This document shows positions 35,907-44,485 of a DNA stretch of 64,000 nt, one piece after another. The translations under genes were made by a program, and so were the position numbers. Position 1 is the first letter of the stretch. Every line of letters begins with the position of its first letter. Source of the DNA: Parerythrobacter_A sp963838735 (GTDB lineage: Bacteria; Pseudomonadota; Alphaproteobacteria; Sphingomonadales; Sphingomonadaceae). The DNA is taken from assembly GCA_963838735.1 (NCBI GenBank), contig CAWISG010000003.1, positions 310,001 through 374,000 of the forward strand, given 5' to 3'. Under the pieces are notes generated by a model. It was not told the origin of the DNA. It saw only the letters and a program-made list of their open reading frames with translations, and did no database searches.

Positions 35907-38900
35907 ATGCCACGTCGTGTAGACATTTCCTCCATCCTCGTCATCGGCGCCGGGCCCATCATCATCGGGCAGGCGTGCGAGTTCGATTATTCGGGCACGC
36001 AGGCGATCAAGGCGTTGAAGGAGGAGGGCTATCGCGTGGTCCTCGTCAATTCCAACCCGGCCACCATCATGACCGATCCGGAATTTGCCGACGCGACCTA
36101 TATCGAGCCGATTACGCCCGAGATCGTCGAGAAGATCATTGCGAAGGAACGCCCCGACGCTGTTCTGCCAACGATGGGCGGGCAGACTGCGCTGAACTGC
36201 GCGCTGGCGCTGGATGCCAATGGCGTACTGGAGAAATACGGCGTCGAGATGATTGGGGCGAAGGCGGATGCGATCGACAAGGCGGAGGACCGCCAGCGGT
36301 TCCGCGAGGCGATGGACTCAATCGGCCTGGAAAGCGCGCGCAGCGGTATCGCGCACAACGTGGCCGAGGCGATGGCGGTGCTGGAGCGCACCAAGCTGCC
36401 CGCCATCATCCGCCCCAGTTTCACGCTCGGCGGCACGGGCGGCGGCATCGCTTATAACAAGGCCGAGTTCGAACGCATCGTGCGCGAAGGGCTGGACGCG
36501 AGCCCGACCAATGAGGTGCTGATCGAGCAATCGCTGCTCGGCTGGAAAGAGTTCGAGATGGAGGTGGTGCGCGACCGCAAGGACAATTGCATCATCATCT
36601 GCGCCATCGAAAACGTCGATGCGATGGGCATCCATACCGGCGACAGCATCACCGTCGCGCCCGCATTGACGCTGACCGACAAGGAATACCAGATCATGCG
36701 CAATGCCAGCATCGCTGTGCTGCGTGAAATCGGTGTGGAAACAGGGGGTTCGAACGTACAGTTCGCAGTCAATCCCAAGGACGGGCGGCTGATCGTGATA
36801 GAGATGAACCCGCGTGTCAGCCGCTCCAGCGCGCTGGCATCGAAGGCGACAGGCTTCCCCATCGCGCGCGTCGCGGCGAAACTGGCCGTGGGTTACACGC
36901 TGGACGAGATTACCAACGAAATCACCGGGGCAACGCCCGCCAGTTTCGAACCTACTTTGGATTACGTCGTCACCAAGATCCCGCGCTTTGCGTTCGAAAA
37001 GTTCAAGGGCGCGAAGGCGGAGCTGGCCACCGCGATGAAGTCCGTCGGCGAGGTCATGGCGATCGGGCGCAATTTCCAGGAAAGCATGCAGAAGGCGCTG
37101 CGCGGCCTCGAGACGGACCTCGACGGGTTCAACCGCGTGGTGGAGCTGGAAGGCGTGCATCGCGATGTGATTATCGCCGCGCTGTCCAAGCGCACGCCGG
37201 AACGCCTGCTGCAAGTAGCTCAGGCGTTCCGCGAGGGGCTGACCGTCGCGGATATCGCGCCCGTCACCGGATACGATGCGTGGTTCCTGCGCCAGATCCA
37301 GGAAATCGTTGCTGCCGAGACCGAGATTGGCAAGAACGGCTTGCCCAACAACGCCGCCGGCCTGCGCCGCCTGAAAGCGATGGGCTTTTCCGACAAGCGC
37401 CTTGCCACACTCGCCGTTCGCGCGGTGGGCGTGCACGGTGGAATGGGCGAGACGCAAGCGAAACGGTCGGGCCTGCTACACGATGCCCTGCGCGCGATGG
37501 CGGGCGCGACCAGCGAGGCCGAGGTGCGCGACCTGCGCCGGAAGCTGGGCGTGGAACCGGTTTTCAAGCGCATCGACAGCTGCGCCGCCGAGTTCGAGGC
37601 GGTTACGCCCTATATGTATTCCACCTACGAAGCGCCCAGCTTCGGCGCTGCCGAGTGCGAAGCGGCGCCATCCGATCGGCGCAAGATCGTCATCCTCGGC
37701 GGCGGTCCGAACCGCATCGGGCAGGGCATCGAGTTCGACTATTGCTGCGTCCACGCCTGTTTCGCGCTCGAGGAGGCCGAGTTCGAGACCATCATGGTCA
37801 ACTGCAACCCCGAAACCGTGAGCACCGATTACGACACGTCCGACCGTTTGTATTTCGAACCGCTGACCGGCGAGGATGTGTTGGAAATCCTGCGGGTTGA
37901 GCAGCAGGCGGGCGAGCTGGTGGGCGTCATCGTGCAGTTCGGTGGGCAAACCCCATTGAAACTGGCGCAGGTGCTGGAGGACGCAGGCATCCCAATCCTG
38001 GGCACCAGCCCCGATGCGATCGACCTTGCCGAAGACCGCGAACGCTTTGCGAAGCTGGTCAACAAGCTGAAACTGAAACAGCCGGACAACGGCATCGCCA
38101 CCACGCGCGACGAAGCGGCATCGGTCGCCGCACGCATCGGCTATCCCGTGTTATTGCGCCCGTCCTACGTGTTGGGCGGCCGCGCAATGGAAATCGTGGA
38201 CAGCGAAGCGCAGCTGGACGATTACATCCGCAATGCTGTCAGCGTGTCGGGCGACAGTCCGGTGCTGGTCGACCAGTATTTGCGCGATGCTATCGAATGC
38301 GATGTCGATGTACTGTGCGATGGCGAGGACGTGCGCATCGCGGGCGTCATGCAGCATATCGAGGAAGCGGGCGTGCATTCCGGCGACAGCGCCTGCACCA
38401 TCCCGCCTTTTTCGCTACCGGTCGAAATCGTTGACGAGATGGAGCGGCAAGCGGAGGCACTCGCCCGTGCGCTGAACGTGGTCGGGCTTATGAACGTACA
38501 GTTCGCGGTGAAGGATGGCGAAGTCTATCTGATCGAAGTCAATCCACGCGCGAGCCGGACGGTGCCCTTCGTCGCCAAGGCCATCGGCCAGCCCATCGCC
38601 AAGATTGCAGCGCGCGTAATGGCGGGCGAACCGTTATCCACTTTTCCGCCGATCAAACGCAACCTTGATTACATGGCGGTAAAGGAAGCGGTGTTCCCCT
38701 TTGCACGCTTCCCGGGCGCCGATCCGGTGCTGACGCCGGAAATGCGGTCTACCGGCGAAGTGATGGGCATCGATACCAGCTTTTCTGCCGCATTCTGGAA
38801 ATCGCAGCTGGGTGCGGGGGTTACCCTGCCGACCGACGGAACCGCGTTTGTCTCCGTAAAGGAAAGCGACAAGCCAATGATTGTACCCGCAGTGCGCAAC

Positions 38901-39230
38901 TTGCTCCACGCCGGGTTCGATGTCATCGCGACTACCGGCACACAAGCGTACCTGTCCGAACAGGGGCTGGCGGTGGAACGGGTCAACAAGGTGGCCGAAG
39001 GGCAGCCGCATATCGTGGACCGGATGATCGACGGCGATATCGCGCTGGTCTTCAACACGACTGAAGGCTGGCAATCGATGCTCGATTCGAAATCCATTCG
39101 CGCCACCGCATTGGAAAAGAAAATTCCTTACTACACCACGGCGGCCGCATCGCTCGCCGCAGCGGAGGCGATTGCGACGGTGGACGCGGGCCAGCTTGAA
39201 GTGCGGGCGATGCAGGACTATTATAGCTGA
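35907..39230 (+). CDS. carB: carbamoyl-phosphate synthase large subunit
   Basis: CarB uses two ATP to make carbamoyl phosphate from bicarbonate and ammonia. The 1107-residue protein has two homologous ATP-grasp halves: ILVIGAGPIIIGQACEFDYSG opens the first (as ILVIGAGPIIIGQ then ACEFDYSGTQA) and VILGGGPNRIGQGIEFDYCC the second. Each contains a glycine-rich ATP loop and an EMNPR/EVNPRASR metal motif. The C-terminal MGS-like allosteric domain (FDVIATTGTQAYLSEQGL) binds effectors such as UMP or ornithine. The ATG at 35907 has GGAG eight bases upstream; the open frame further upstream crosses the hairpin repeat. The gap of 535 bp from carA is unusually large. Confidence 0.98.
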   Translation: MPRRVDISSILVIGAGPIIIGQACEFDYSGTQAIKALKEEGYRVVLVNSNPATIMTDPEFADATYIEPITPEIVEKIIAKERPDAVLPTMGGQTALNCALALDANGVLEKYGVEMIGAKADAIDKAEDRQRFREAMDSIGLESARSGIAHNVAEAMAVLERTKLPAIIRPSFTLGGTGGGIAYNKAEFERIVREGLDASPTNEVLIEQSLLGWKEFEMEVVRDRKDNCIIICAIENVDAMGIHTGDSITVAPALTLTDKEYQIMRNASIAVLREIGVETGGSNVQFAVNPKDGRLIVIEMNPRVSRSSALASKATGFPIARVAAKLAVGYTLDEITNEITGATPASFEPTLDYVVTKIPRFAFEKFKGAKAELATAMKSVGEVMAIGRNFQESMQKALRGLETDLDGFNRVVELEGVHRDVIIAALSKRTPERLLQVAQAFREGLTVADIAPVTGYDAWFLRQIQEIVAAETEIGKNGLPNNAAGLRRLKAMGFSDKRLATLAVRAVGVHGGMGETQAKRSGLLHDALRAMAGATSEAEVRDLRRKLGVEPVFKRIDSCAAEFEAVTPYMYSTYEAPSFGAAECEAAPSDRRKIVILGGGPNRIGQGIEFDYCCVHACFALEEAEFETIMVNCNPETVSTDYDTSDRLYFEPLTGEDVLEILRVEQQAGELVGVIVQFGGQTPLKLAQVLEDAGIPILGTSPDAIDLAEDRERFAKLVNKLKLKQPDNGIATTRDEAASVAARIGYPVLLRPSYVLGGRAMEIVDSEAQLDDYIRNAVSVSGDSPVLVDQYLRDAIECDVDVLCDGEDVRIAGVMQHIEEAGVHSGDSACTIPPFSLPVEIVDEMERQAEALARALNVVGLMNVQFAVKDGEVYLIEVNPRASRTVPFVAKAIGQPIAKIAARVMAGEPLSTFPPIKRNLDYMAVKEAVFPFARFPGADPVLTPEMRSTGEVMGIDTSFSAAFWKSQLGAGVTLPTDGTAFVSVKESDKPMIVPAVRNLLHAGFDVIATTGTQAYLSEQGLAVERVNKVAEGQPHIVDRMIDGDIALVFNTTEGWQSMLDSKSIRATALEKKIPYYTTAAASLAAAEAIATVDAGQLEVRAMQDYYS

Positions 39231-39343
39231 AACAACGCTGATCTTTCCCGACAATCCGGACAGCCCAATGCCCCCTTGACCAGCGGAGGCAACGGTCCGA
39301 TTTTCGTGACTGCACAGCCTCCTTTCAAGGAAGATATAACGTC

Positions 39344-39811
39344 ATGGATAAGGTGCCGATGCTGGCTGAAGGCTATGAACGCCTGACTGCCGACCTGAAG
39401 GTCTTGCGAGCCGAACGCCCGAAAATCGTTGATTCAATCGAGGAAGCGCGCGCGCATGGCGATTTGTCCGAGAACGCCGAATACCACGCCGCGAAGGAAA
39501 GGCAGGGCCAGGTCGAAGCACAGATTTCGGATATCGAAGGCAAGGTAAGCCGCGCGCAAATTATCGATCCCACAACGCTTTCCGGCGACCGTGTGGTATT
39601 CGGGGCGACGGTCACGCTGCTGGACGATGACGATACACCGGTGACGTATCAGATCGTTGGTGAAACAGAAGCCGACGCCAACAGCGGGCGCATTTCCTAC
39701 AACTCGCCGCTGGCCAAGGCGCTGATCGGCAAGAAGGTGGAGGACGAGGTCGAAGTAACCGTGCCGTCCGGCGACAAGTTCTACCTGATAAAAAAGGTCG
39801 CGTTCGTTTGA
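39344..39811 (+). CDS. greA: transcription elongation factor GreA
   Basis: GreA rescues backtracked RNA polymerase by stimulating transcript cleavage. The 155-residue protein has the N-terminal coiled coil (LKVLRAERPKIVDSIEEARAHGDLSENAEYHAAKE; the acidic tip is GDLSENAEYH) and the C-terminal FKBP-like domain (GRISYNSPLAKALIGKKVED). The stop codon lies in the loop of the terminator hairpin, so the last codons (KKVAFV) are part of the terminator stem. Confidence 0.96.
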   Translation: MDKVPMLAEGYERLTADLKVLRAERPKIVDSIEEARAHGDLSENAEYHAAKERQGQVEAQISDIEGKVSRAQIIDPTTLSGDRVVFGATVTLLDDDDTPVTYQIVGETEADANSGRISYNSPLAKALIGKKVEDEVEVTVPSGDKFYLIKKVAFV

Positions 39812-39824
39812 ACGCGACCTTTTT
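39791..39824. terminator. bidirectional terminator overlapping the 3' end of greA
   Basis: AAAAAGGTCGCGTTC pairs with GAACGCGACCTTTTT around a GTTT loop, giving a long stem with U-tracts on both strands. It ends greA on the plus strand and the DUF4170 operon on the minus strand. The stem is coding for greA. Confidence 0.9.
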
Positions 39825-39832
39825 CTGGAGGC

Positions 39833-40063
39833 TCACCCCTCCGGGGTAAGCAGTTTGTGCACCGGCACGATGACATATTTCATCTCTGCATCGTCGACCG
39901 TGCGCTGCGCATTGCCGCGCCACCCCTCGACTGCATTGTCGTAGTCGCTGAACACGCCGACGACATGAATGCTTTCCGGGTCCTGGAACTCGAAAGAGCG
40001 CGGGTCGCGGACCTTACCGCCCATTACGAGGAACAGGGTCTGGTCGGGGGTGGTGTCGGACAT
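39833..40063 (-). CDS. DUF4170 domain protein
   Basis: A 76-residue soluble protein with FLVMGGKVRDPRSFEFQDPE and VGVFSDYDNAVEGWRGNAQR, the conserved core of the small DUF4170 family of alphaproteobacteria. Function is unknown. The ATG at 40063 fits the family; the frame stays open upstream only as a shadow. It is the last gene of the minus-strand set that begins at 41984. Confidence 0.83.
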   Translation of the reverse strand: MSDTTPDQTLFLVMGGKVRDPRSFEFQDPESIHVVGVFSDYDNAVEGWRGNAQRTVDDAEMKYVIVPVHKLLTPEG

Positions 40064-40115
40064 ATCGGCTCGATGCTGTTGAAGTGAAACTGCTAAATGG
40101 TGTGGGAGCAGTGGT

Positions 40116-40607
40116 TCAGACGCCGACCTTGTGCCGAGCACCACGCACGGTGCGACCGGCCTTACGCGCCGCCCTCCGGCCGAGGAAGCGCAAGCTGTCG
40201 CCCGTATCGCCGAGCGATTGCGTTGCTTGGCGGCGGGCACCACGCGAAGTCCTGCTCACGCTGTCGCCAATGTCTTCCAGAGTATCGCCACCTGCCTCTA
40301 CCGCACGGCGCGAGGCGTCGAACAGTCCGGTGGCATAGGCGGTGCCGAGTTCTCCGGCATAGCTGGCGAAGGCTCCGGCGCGTTCGCCCGCTACGCGACC
40401 TGCACGGCGACCCGGCTTGGTCATCGCGCCGATCGCCAGTCCGATAACAGCCACGCCTGCGATGGTCGCAAGCGGGTGCTCCTTCACAAAAGCACCTGCC
40501 GTGTCAGCAGCTTCGCGGGCCTGGTCCGCAAACGTGCGTTCGGCATTGCGCTGCTCGCCCGCTTCGATCTTGGCACGCAGTTCGTCTCGTTTTGCATCAT
40601 CGACCAT
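40116..40607 (-). CDS. small membrane-associated protein, DUF883/ElaB-like
   Basis: A 163-residue protein beginning with a charged helix (MVDDAKRDELRAKIEAGEQR), then a single hydrophobic, glycine-rich segment (LATIAGVAVIGLAIGAMT, about residues 46-63) and an Arg/Ala-rich C-terminal tail. KEHPLATIAGVAVIGLAIG resembles the membrane motif of ElaB/YqjD-like ribosome- or envelope-associated proteins, but similarity is weak. It belongs to the five-gene set behind the EcfG promoter, so a general-stress role is inferred. Confidence 0.7.
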   Translation of the reverse strand: MVDDAKRDELRAKIEAGEQRNAERTFADQAREAADTAGAFVKEHPLATIAGVAVIGLAIGAMTKPGRRAGRVAGERAGAFASYAGELGTAYATGLFDASRRAVEAGGDTLEDIGDSVSRTSRGARRQATQSLGDTGDSLRFLGRRAARKAGRTVRGARHKVGV

Positions 40608-40645
40608 AGGGTATTCCTTCGTAAAAAAGTGTATGAGGCGCCTGA

Positions 40646-40972
40646 TCAGGCGTCGTAGCCGTCTTCGAATTCGGTATCTTCGAAGTCGTCGTCATCCGTG
40701 TCCGAAAGCAGTGCGGTAAGCGGGGTGCGGGCGAACCAGATACCGATTGCCGCAATCAGTGTCGCCAGTATGCCACGGTTGTCGTTCGCCAACCTTCCGG
40801 CCTCCGCATATATGTCTTTCGCCCCGTCACCGGCACGGGCCACCAGGCGAGAGGACAGGCTGCCTGCACTCATGTCGTCTCGCAAAAAGGCCAGATCGGC
40901 TTTAACCAGTGCGAGCGCGCTGTTCCGCAAATCGCGATCGGCGCGCAGTTTCTCAAGAGAAGGGGCGCTCAT
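40646..40972 (-). CDS. hypothetical protein with one membrane segment
   Basis: A 108-residue protein with a helical N-terminal half (SLEKLRADRDLRNSALALVK), a hydrophobic segment (GILATLIAAIGIWFARTPL, about residues 69-87) and an extremely acidic C-terminus (DTDDDDFEDTEFEDGYDA). No family is recognised. Its start overlaps the holin-like gene stop as ATGA, so the two are coupled. Confidence 0.72.
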   Translation of the reverse strand: MSAPSLEKLRADRDLRNSALALVKADLAFLRDDMSAGSLSSRLVARAGDGAKDIYAEAGRLANDNRGILATLIAAIGIWFARTPLTALLSDTDDDDFEDTEFEDGYDA

Positions 40973-41379
40973 AGCTCGTCGCCCGCAAAGACCATCTGGA
41001 CCCTGCGTATCCTTGAACGTGCCAAAAAGCCTGTCACCAGCAATCCGGCGAGTATTACCGTACAAACAATACCGGTTGCGACCCAGCCACCAATTACAGG
41101 GGCCAGAGCAACGATACTGCCGACCGCCAAGGCAATGAGAAGGAGGTTGAGCAGGACCAGTGCAACTACGGCGAAAACCAGCCCCCGCAACCCATGCGAA
41201 GCCGCAAACCTTGCTCGCGAGTTTTGAAACGCGAACTCGGCCTCGGCGTAGGTTTTTGCATCGGAAAAGAATGCAGCGATGTCATCGGCAAGCGAACGCT
41301 CCGTCTTCGTTGCGTTGTTCACCAATGCATCGGCATTCGCGTCCTGCGGGTGCACTTCTTCGTTATGCGCATCCAACAT
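40969..41379 (-). CDS. phage holin family / DUF1469-like membrane protein
   Basis: A 136-residue protein with a soluble N-terminal part (TERSLADDIAAFFSDAKTYAEAEFAFQ) and two adjacent membrane segments (LVFAVVALVLLNLLLIALAV and then VIGGWVATGIVCTVILAGLLV). This is the layout of YqjE/DUF1469 proteins, which databases label holin-superfamily. There is no phage context, and the neighbours are stress-type membrane proteins, so lysis is unlikely. The stop overlaps the start of the next gene. Confidence 0.78.
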   Translation of the reverse strand: MLDAHNEEVHPQDANADALVNNATKTERSLADDIAAFFSDAKTYAEAEFAFQNSRARFAASHGLRGLVFAVVALVLLNLLLIALAVGSIVALAPVIGGWVATGIVCTVILAGLLVTGFLARSRIRRVQMVFAGDEL

Positions 41380-41402
41380 GGCGGGTCTCCGCGTGCCGGA
41401 CC

Positions 41403-41984
41403 CTAGCCCTTCCGCCCGCCGAACAGGCGCGCGATGAAAAAACCTGCAACCGCCGCAACACCGACAGCCGCGCCGGGGCTCTTCCGCACCATTTCACGCG
41501 CATCGTTGCTCAGTTCGTCAACGCTCTTTTCGTCGAGTTTCGTCGCTGACTCTCGCAGGCTGCGTGCTGCGCTCCGGGCATAATCGCCATATTTCGGACC
41601 GAAACGGCTGTCGATTTCTACAGCGTTGTCGGCAACAGTCTGGCTTAGTGCTACCAGCGCATCGCTTGCTTTGCCCTTGCCATCGACGGCCAGTTCGCTG
41701 GCCTTTGCCTTTGCGTCTTCCGACCAACCTTCGGACTTGAACTTCGCCTGTGTCTTGTAGGCTGAAGCACGGGTAGTTGCTTCATCCTTCAGCGCGGCGG
41801 CACCGGCCTTGGCTTCATCAAGCGCGGCATTGAAGCGCGTCTTGGCTTCTGCCGTTCCCGAAGGCTCGCCCACAGATTGCGTGGCAGCATTGGAGACGGG
41901 CGTTTTTTCCACCGCATTCGGCGCTTCGGCAATCTTTGTCGTTTTCTTTGCGCGCGTCGGCTTTGTTGTGGTTGGCTGCGCCAT
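41403..41984 (-). CDS. hypothetical protein with Ala/Lys-rich helices and C-terminal membrane anchor
   Basis: A 193-residue protein. The N-terminal 55 residues are basic and Thr/Pro-rich (TKPTRAKKTTKIAE). A long amphipathic helical region follows (TRFNAALDEAKAGAAALKDE), and a C-terminal membrane segment GAAVGVAAVAGFFIARLFGG ends the protein, as in tail-anchored proteins. No family name is secure. The ATG at 41984 is first in the set and lies about 75-100 bp from an EcfG promoter. Confidence 0.75.
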   Translation of the reverse strand: MAQPTTTKPTRAKKTTKIAEAPNAVEKTPVSNAATQSVGEPSGTAEAKTRFNAALDEAKAGAAALKDEATTRASAYKTQAKFKSEGWSEDAKAKASELAVDGKGKASDALVALSQTVADNAVEIDSRFGPKYGDYARSAARSLRESATKLDEKSVDELSNDAREMVRKSPGAAVGVAAVAGFFIARLFGGRKG

Positions 41985-42057
41985 AATATGAAAAATCCCT
42001 GTCTGTTTATACAAAAGTGCGCCCAGCTTCCGCGCGGAAGGGACGGTTTGATTGTGC

Positions 42058-42082
42058 AACGAAACTTGTGCGGGTTGGTTCC
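42058..42082 (-). promoter_or_regulatory. EcfG (general stress sigma factor) promoter
   Basis: On the minus strand GGAAC (42082-42078), 16 bp, then CGTT (42061-42058) is a full match to the GGAAC-N16/17-CGTT consensus of alphaproteobacterial EcfG promoters. The start point would fall near 42050, about 70 bp ahead of the gene at 41984. It lies inside the intergenic region shared with eno. Confidence 0.72.
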
Positions 42083-42147
42083 GGGACATAGACGCGCTTT
42101 CACACATAGATCGCCCGCGTGGCAGGGCACATTCACGGAGCAGGCGG

Positions 42148-43422
42148 ATGACGCAGATTATCGATATTCACGGACGCGAAATCCTGGATAGCAGGGGTAA
42201 CCCAACGGTCGAGGTCGACGTCCTGCTGGACGATGGCAGCTTCGGTCGCGCCGCCGTGCCTTCGGGTGCGTCCACCGGTGCGTATGAGGCGGTGGAATTG
42301 CGTGATGGCAATGCACAGCGTTACCTTGGCAAGGGCGTCCTGAAGGCCGTCGATGCGGTCAATGGCGGGATCGCCGATGCGCTGCTGGGTGCGGATGCGG
42401 AGGACCAGCGCGATATCGATGCCGCGATGATCGCGCTGGACGGCAGCGATAACAAGAGCCGGCTCGGCGCCAATGCAATCCTGGGCGTAAGCATGGCGGT
42501 GGCGAAGGCGGCGGCCAATGCGCGGGGCCTGCCGTTATATTCCTATATCGGGGGTATCTCGGCGCACCTGTTGCCGGTGCCGATGATGAACATCATCAAT
42601 GGTGGCGAACATGCCGACAATCCCATCGACATCCAGGAATTCATGGTGATGCCGGTGGGCGCGCCGAGCTTGGCCGAGGCGGTGCGCTGGGGCGCGGAAA
42701 TTTTCCACACGCTAAAAAAGGGACTGGCGCAGAAGGGCCTATCGACGGCGGTCGGCGACGAGGGCGGCTTCGCGCCGGACCTTGCCAGCACGCGCGATGC
42801 GCTCGATTTTATCATGGGCTCGATAGAGCAGGCAGGATTCACCGTCGGAACCGACGTGGTGCTGGCGCTGGATTGCGCGGCGACCGAGTATTTCGCCGAT
42901 GGCTCCTATACGCTGGCGGGGGAGGGCGCTTCGCTGTCGCCTGACGAAATGGCCGCCTATCTGGCCAAGCTGTGCGATAATTACCCTATCCGATCCATCG
43001 AAGACGGGATGGACGAAGATGATTTCGAGGGCTGGGCCGCGCTGACGGAGCTGGTCGGCGACAAAGTCCAGCTGGTCGGGGACGATCTGTTCGTCACCAA
43101 CCCGGAGCGGCTGCGGATGGGGATCGACAGGGGACTGGCCAATTCGCTGCTGGTCAAGGTCAACCAGATCGGCACGCTGACCGAAACGCTGGAGGCGGTC
43201 GATATGGCGCATCGCGCGGGCTACACCACAGTGATGAGCCACCGTTCCGGCGAAACCGAAGATGCGACCATTGCCGATCTGGCGGTGGCGGCGAATTGCG
43301 GGCAGATCAAGACCGGCTCACTGGCGCGGTCGGACCGTCTGGCGAAATACAACCAGCTTATCCGGATCGAGGAAGAGCTTGGCGAAAGCGCCCGCTATGC
43401 CGGAGCCGCCTGCTTCGGCTAA
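42148..43422 (+). CDS. eno: enolase
   Basis: Enolase dehydrates 2-phosphoglycerate to phosphoenolpyruvate in glycolysis; it is also often part of the RNA degradosome. The 424-residue protein has EILDSRGNPTVEVDV, SGASTGAYEAVELRDG, the catalytic loop GDEGGFAPDL and the C-terminal signature LLVKVNQIGTLTET and MSHRSGETED. The ATG at 42148 is preceded by GGAG. Upstream in-frame codons are non-homologous. Confidence 0.98.
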   Translation: MTQIIDIHGREILDSRGNPTVEVDVLLDDGSFGRAAVPSGASTGAYEAVELRDGNAQRYLGKGVLKAVDAVNGGIADALLGADAEDQRDIDAAMIALDGSDNKSRLGANAILGVSMAVAKAAANARGLPLYSYIGGISAHLLPVPMMNIINGGEHADNPIDIQEFMVMPVGAPSLAEAVRWGAEIFHTLKKGLAQKGLSTAVGDEGGFAPDLASTRDALDFIMGSIEQAGFTVGTDVVLALDCAATEYFADGSYTLAGEGASLSPDEMAAYLAKLCDNYPIRSIEDGMDEDDFEGWAALTELVGDKVQLVGDDLFVTNPERLRMGIDRGLANSLLVKVNQIGTLTETLEAVDMAHRAGYTTVMSHRSGETEDATIADLAVAANCGQIKTGSLARSDRLAKYNQLIRIEEELGESARYAGAACFG

Positions 43423-43434
43423 GGCGGTGGTCCG

Positions 43435-43860
43435 TCAGTTCGGTGCGAAGCGTGCTTGCAGGTCGTAAAGCGCAATTGCCGCCTTGGCCGCTTCGCCACC
43501 CTTGTCCTTCTGCGCAGGATCGGCGCGGACTAGTGCCTGCGCCTCGTCTTCGACTGTTATGATGCCGTTGCCGATGGCAATACCGTCCATCGTCAGCGCC
43601 ATCAGCGCCCGCGCGCTTTCCCCGGCGACGATTTCGAAATGGTAGGTTTCACCGCGAATAACGACACCTATCGCCACGAAGCCATCGAACTTTCCGCTCT
43701 CGACAGCAAGCGAGACAGCACCGGGTATCTCTAATGCGCCCGGCACGGTCAGTGTCTCGAAGGTGTGACCCGCCGCCTTCAGTGCGGCCGTCGCTCCAGC
43801 GATAAGCTGATCGTTGAAGGCATCGTAAAACCGTGCCTCGACTATCAGGAAATGCGCCAT
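43435..43860 (-). CDS. ribH: 6,7-dimethyl-8-ribityllumazine synthase
   Basis: RibH condenses the ribityl-uracil intermediate with dihydroxybutanone phosphate in riboflavin synthesis. The 141-residue protein shows GALEIPGAVSLAVESG, GVVIRGETYHFEIVAGE with the catalytic His, and GNGIITVEDEAQAL. The other rib genes are not in the window. It converges on eno with only 12 bases between. Confidence 0.95.
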   Translation of the reverse strand: MAHFLIVEARFYDAFNDQLIAGATAALKAAGHTFETLTVPGALEIPGAVSLAVESGKFDGFVAIGVVIRGETYHFEIVAGESARALMALTMDGIAIGNGIITVEDEAQALVRADPAQKDKGGEAAKAAIALYDLQARFAPN

Positions 43861-43934
43861 TGGAACCCCTTAGACATCGGCGCGATTCGCGACCGGTTGC
43901 GAGGCGTCTAGGGTCGGTGCGGGAGAATGGAAAG

Positions 43935-44010
<76 letters not shown>

Positions 44011-44110
44011 ATTGTCCCGTCTTTCGCCAGTATCGAATCGCAACACCCCGACGGTAAGGCGCGGCGTATAGCGCGGCGTGGGGTAATTGAAAGGGCCGAA
44101 TATGGCAGTC

Positions 44111-44425
44111 CTACAACTGCCCGCGCACCTGGCGCCTGTCCTTTAACACCACCACCGAACCAAGCGGATCGTGAATCTGCGCGCGGATGCAGATGCGGCC
44201 CGCCGCTTCGAGCGAGCCCAGCGCCCGCAGGGCCGCGGGCTGCGCTAGGCTGGACTTCGCGCACAGATCGCGAACAGTCGTGGCCGCGCCGTTGTCATGC
44301 AGATCGCGCACGATATCCATCAGTTCGATCTGCGCCGCGAAGGCGGGGTCTTTTTCGGCAACTTGGACGGACCCGAAAAATATCGAGCGCACGCGCGCCG
44401 CGGCACGGTTAAGCAAGGAAGACAT
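44111..44425 (-). CDS. small hypothetical protein, possible winged-helix regulator
   Basis: A 104-residue protein starting at the ATG at 44425 (MSSLLNRAAARVRS). The middle (QIELMDIVRDLHDNGAATTV) and ALRALGSLEAAGRICIRAQ look like the helices and wing of a winged-helix domain: a T-V-R-D-L-C turn, a putative recognition helix in QPAALRALGSLE, then a beta hairpin. No Pfam family can be named. It is divergent from the LuxR gene, 60 bp apart, which suggests shared or cross regulation. Confidence 0.62.
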   Translation of the reverse strand: MSSLLNRAAARVRSIFFGSVQVAEKDPAFAAQIELMDIVRDLHDNGAATTVRDLCAKSSLAQPAALRALGSLEAAGRICIRAQIHDPLGSVVVLKDRRQVRGQL

Positions 44426-44485
44426 GCAGAAGGCTTTCTGTGCGCCACGCAAGCCGGAAAGCTTCGCGGCCCGAGGTTCTGAAAT

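Noticed and set aside
35848..35913. Longer DUF559 start at 35913
   Set aside because: It would translate the hairpin repeat (PLPLREGVGDG) and overlap the carB ATG. The domain begins after the ATG at 35847.
40969..41379. Prophage remnant suggested by a holin-family protein
   Set aside because: The family includes many cellular DUF1469-type proteins, there are no phage genes near, and it sits in a stress-type operon.
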